This document shows, one piece after another, positions 53,463 through 55,927 of a DNA stretch of 55,927 nt. Position 1 is the stretch's first letter, and each line of letters begins with the position of its first letter. The notes below the pieces were generated by a model. The model was not told where the DNA came from, made no database searches, and worked only from the letters and a program-made list of their open reading frames with translations. Source of the stretch: Candidatus Avimonas faecium (lineage in GTDB: Bacteria; Bacillota; Clostridia; Oscillospirales; Acutalibacteraceae); contig CAJFQI010000011.1 in the NCBI GenBank assembly GCA_904419005.1, positions 1 through 55,927 of the forward strand, written 5' to 3'. The translations under genes were made by a program, and so were the position numbers.

Positions 53463-54716
53463 ATGGCGGAAATGCTCGAACGGATGGGGGCCGCGGCACG
53501 CGCCGCAGCGCGCGCCCTGGCCTCGGCGACGGCGGGCGAAAAGAACAAGGCGCTCCAATGCATGGCGCAGTCCCTGCTGGAGCGGCAGGAAGAAATCCTG
53601 GCGGCCAACCGGCAGGACATGGACGCCGCCGCGGAAAGCGGGATGGCCAAAGCCATGCTGGACCGGCTATCCCTCTCCCCGTCCCGGATCGCCGGGATGG
53701 CGGACGGGCTCCGGCAGGTCGCTGCGCTCGCCGACCCGGTAGGGGAAATCGTGCAGGGCGGCCTGCGTCCCAACGGGCTGCGGATTGAGAAGACCCGCGT
53801 GCCCCTCGGGGTGGTCGGCATTATTTACGAGGCCCGGCCCAACGTCACCTCCGACGCCGCCGCCCTCTGCCTGAAGGCGGGCAACGCGGTGATCCTGCGC
53901 GGGGGCAAGGAGGCGCTGCGCTCCAACGCCGCGGTCGCCGACGCCCTGCGGGACGGCCTGGCCTCCGCCGGGCTGAACCCCGACGCCGTGCAGCTTGTCC
54001 GGGATACCTCCCGGGAAACGGCCAACGCCATGATGCGCCTGCACGGCGTGATCGACGTGCTGATCCCCCGGGGCGGGGCGGGGCTCATCCGCGCGGTGGT
54101 GGAAAACGCGACCGTCCCCGTGATCGAAACCGGGGTGGGCAACTGCCACATTTACGTCGACCGGGACGCGGACATCGCGATGGCCGCCCGCATCACCGTC
54201 AACGCCAAGGCGTCCCGCCCCTCGGTCTGCAACGCAGCGGAAACCCTGCTGGTGCATGAGGAGATCGCCCCCCGCGCCCTGCCCGTCATCGCTAAGGCCC
54301 TGGAGGAAGCCGGGGTGCAGCTGCGCGGGTGCGAGCGCACCCGGGAGATCCTGGCCGATCCGGCCGTCCTGCCCGCGACGGAGGAGGATTGGGCGACCGA
54401 ATACCTCGATTACATCCTGGCGGTGCGGGTGGTCCCCTCCCTGGAGGCGGCAGCCGAGCACATCGCCGCCTACGGGACGGGGCACAGCGAATGCATCGTC
54501 ACCGACAGCCACGCGGCGGCGGAGCGCTTTACCGCCGCCGTGGACGCCGCCGCCGTGTATGTCAACGCCTCGACCCGCTTTACCGACGGTGAGGAATTCG
54601 GGATGGGCGCGGAAATCGGCATCTCCACCCAGAAGCTCCACGCCCGCGGCCCGATGGGGCTGCGGGAGCTGACCACCACCAAATACATCGTCTACGGCAG
54701 CGGCCAGATCCGGTAA
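53463..54716 (+). CDS. proA: Gamma-glutamyl phosphate reductase
   Basis: Second enzyme of proline synthesis: NADPH-dependent reduction of glutamyl-5-phosphate to the semialdehyde. The 417-residue aldehyde-dehydrogenase-type protein has [41 protein letters not shown], and the catalytic cysteine Cys255 in [12 protein letters not shown]. The C-terminal [20 protein letters not shown] motif is diagnostic. AGGAAAGGA precedes ATG 53463. Confidence 0.97.
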   Translation: MAEMLERMGAAARAAARALASATAGEKNKALQCMAQSLLERQEEILAANRQDMDAAAESGMAKAMLDRLSLSPSRIAGMADGLRQVAALADPVGEIVQGGLRPNGLRIEKTRVPLGVVGIIYEARPNVTSDAAALCLKAGNAVILRGGKEALRSNAAVADALRDGLASAGLNPDAVQLVRDTSRETANAMMRLHGVIDVLIPRGGAGLIRAVVENATVPVIETGVGNCHIYVDRDADIAMAARITVNAKASRPSVCNAAETLLVHEEIAPRALPVIAKALEEAGVQLRGCERTREILADPAVLPATEEDWATEYLDYILAVRVVPSLEAAAEHIAAYGTGHSECIVTDSHAAAERFTAAVDAAAVYVNASTRFTDGEEFGMGAEIGISTQKLHARGPMGLRELTTTKYIVYGSGQIR

Positions 54717-54730
54717 AAGGAGGCCCTCTC

Positions 54731-55927
54731 ATGAGCGAGTGGAAAAAGATAGAAAACCCGGTAGCAAGCGGCGCCCCGGATCCGGATGCCGACCCGCTGG
54801 CAAACGACGCCCTGGCGATCCCTCCCCACCGCCCGCGGAAAAAGCGGAGCGACGCGGGCAAGAAGCGGGCAAAGCCCGCTCCCTCGGCCGCCGTGGAAGG
54901 AACGCCTGCCGGCCCGCAGGGGCAGGCCGCTTCCCCTGCTGCGGCCGGAAAGGCGGAGGACGGGGCGGGCCCTGCCTCCAAAACGCCGGACAGCCCGGCG
55001 AAGGCGGACGGCGCGGCCCCGGCGGCCGGAAGCGAAGGCGCTCCAAAGCCGGCGGAAAGCCCCGCAGAAAGCCCGGAAACGGAACCGTCCGCCGAGCCGC
55101 CCTTAACATCGCCGGCGGCTGGCAGCCCTTCCGAAGAAGGCGCGGAGCCGGAGCCTTCCGCCGCCGAGGACAGCGCTTCGGAGGGGGACGATGCGGCGCA
55201 CGGCTGGGTCCGGGCCGCGGCCGGGACGCCGGAGCCTGCGGCCGCCCCATCGGCGGCGGTGCAGGCGGACGGGCCGGCCCCGGCGGGGAAAGCCGCGGCC
55301 TCGGCCCGCTACACCCGCACCGGGCAGCGGCGGGGCCGGCGGCGCTGGGCGGCTCCTCTTGGGCTGCTGATCCTTCTGCTGGCGGCGGTAGGCGTCGTTT
55401 CGCTGGCGGTTTCCGGCATCCGGGCGGTGCAGAGATCCCAGGACGACACCGCGCTGAAGGAGGAGCTGTACGACTTCCTCCTCCCGGTGATGCAGTACAT
55501 CCCCTCGGCGTTTGACAGTGTGGACGGCAACCAGCAGGACACCCTCATCCTGGCCGCCATCTGGCGGGTCACCAACGCCGAGCAGATCCGCCAGCTTCAG
55601 GAAAAGGACAGCGTTTCCCGGTATGCGAGCGACGACCTCGGCCGGATGCTGATCCCCCTTGAGGAGATCAACGCTTCCTACGCCGCCCTCTTCGGGCAGG
55701 ACGCGGAGCCGTACCACCACACCATCGGCGAGGAAGGGATGAGCTTTACCTTTGAGTACGACCCGGACGAGGGCTGCTATCATGTGCCGATCGTCAGCTC
55801 CTCTTCGATGTATGTGCCGGTCATTGACACCCTCAAGAAAAAGGGGGACACCATAGAGGTGCGGGTCGGGTATGTCCTTTCCGCCAAAATCGGCATTGAC
55901 AACCGCGGGGAGGAAATCCCGCCGACC
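54731..55927 (+). CDS. Membrane-anchored protein with long disordered N-terminal region (3' end outside window)
   Basis: The frame is open from ATG 54731 (AAAGGAGG upstream) to the window edge, 399 codons. Residues 1-195 are Ala/Pro/Glu-rich and disordered, with basic clusters (RPRKKRS, GKKRAK). A membrane helix follows at about 206-229 after TGQRRGRRRW. Residues 235-399 are a predicted extracytoplasmic domain with YDFLLPVMQYIPSAFDS, AAIWRV and DPDEGCYHVPIVSSS. I do not recognise a family. It lies 14 bp after proA and is probably cotranscribed, though its function need not relate to proline. The topology is that of an anchored sensor or cell-surface protein. Confidence 0.85.
   Translation, partial: MSEWKKIENPVASGAPDPDADPLANDALAIPPHRPRKKRSDAGKKRAKPAPSAAVEGTPAGPQGQAASPAAAGKAEDGAGPASKTPDSPAKADGAAPAAGSEGAPKPAESPAESPETEPSAEPPLTSPAAGSPSEEGAEPEPSAAEDSASEGDDAAHGWVRAAAGTPEPAAAPSAAVQADGPAPAGKAAASARYTRTGQRRGRRRWAAPLGLLILLLAAVGVVSLAVSGIRAVQRSQDDTALKEELYDFLLPVMQYIPSAFDSVDGNQQDTLILAAIWRVTNAEQIRQLQEKDSVSRYASDDLGRMLIPLEEINASYAALFGQDAEPYHHTIGEEGMSFTFEYDPDEGCYHVPIVSSSSMYVPVIDTLKKKGDTIEVRVGYVLSAKIGIDNRGEEIPPT

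Noticed and set aside
1-55927. CRISPR array, tRNA/rRNA genes, transposase or prophage
   Set aside because: No regular spacer-repeat array, no cloverleaf or rRNA-like sequence and no integrase, transposase or phage structural protein was found on either strand.

Overview
The window is a 56 kb piece of a chromosome, most of it very GC-rich, from an endospore-forming Gram-positive anaerobe. The sporulation genes (spoVT, spoIIP, gpr), the rpsT / gpr-spoIIP block and the rimP-nusA-ylxR-ylxQ-infB-rbfA-nrnA-truB-ribF-rpsO-pnp gene order are typical of Bacillota. GC richness combined with this gene content suggests a gut Oscillospiraceae/Ruminococcaceae-type clostridium; that placement is inference and the species cannot be read from the window. 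Almost everything from 4.6 to 49.6 kb is on the minus strand; from about 49.9 kb to the end the genes are on the plus strand.

Layout. (1) 1-4.55 kb is visibly AT-richer than its surroundings: a tetR-family regulator followed by two ABC half-transporters, preceded by a segment with an oriT-like hairpin, a 20-bp palindrome and a terminator. It looks like the end of an acquired mobile element. (2) 4.6-11.4 kb: spoVT, a large fused ABC ATPase/FtsX-type permease, a small membrane-anchored protein, spoIIP and gpr, with rpsT divergent from gpr. (3) 12.3-20 kb: envelope genes, namely a CsbB-type glycosyltransferase overlapping a YfhO-type membrane protein, an unknown membrane protein, a DegV lipid-binding protein and an O-antigen-ligase-like protein. 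(4) 20.2-26.9 kb: branched-chain amino acid transport in both directions, azlCD (export) and livJHMGF (import). (5) 27.1-35.1 kb: a complete phosphate module in the order pstS-pstC-pstA-pstB-phoU-phoB-phoR, with PHO-box-like repeats before pstS. (6) 35.2-36.6 kb: an AT-rich islet with a secreted cysteine-containing protein, a small four-helix membrane protein and, next to it, an XRE regulator. (7) 37.2-49.8 kb: the nusA/infB translation and RNA-metabolism cluster down to rpsO and pnp. (8) 49.9-55.9 kb: a ZIP metal transporter, an M16 peptidase, proB, proA and a protein with a disordered N-terminal region that runs off the window.

Many promoters can be read directly as sigma-A type sites (TTG/TTT at -35, 17-18 bp spacer, TATAAT-like -10), and several operons end in clear hairpin-plus-T-tract terminators. 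Three genes seem to be broken or to have shifted frames: the tetR start, the signal peptide of the secreted protein at 35.2-35.9 kb, and ylxQ in the nusA operon. The most unusual intact architectures are a RibF-HAD phosphatase fusion and a PstC with an additional four-helix N-terminal domain. I did not find a CRISPR array, tRNA, rRNA, transposase or an obvious new defence system. The strongest leads for something undescribed are the AT-rich islet at 35.2-36.6 kb, the RibF-HAD fusion and the extended PstC.
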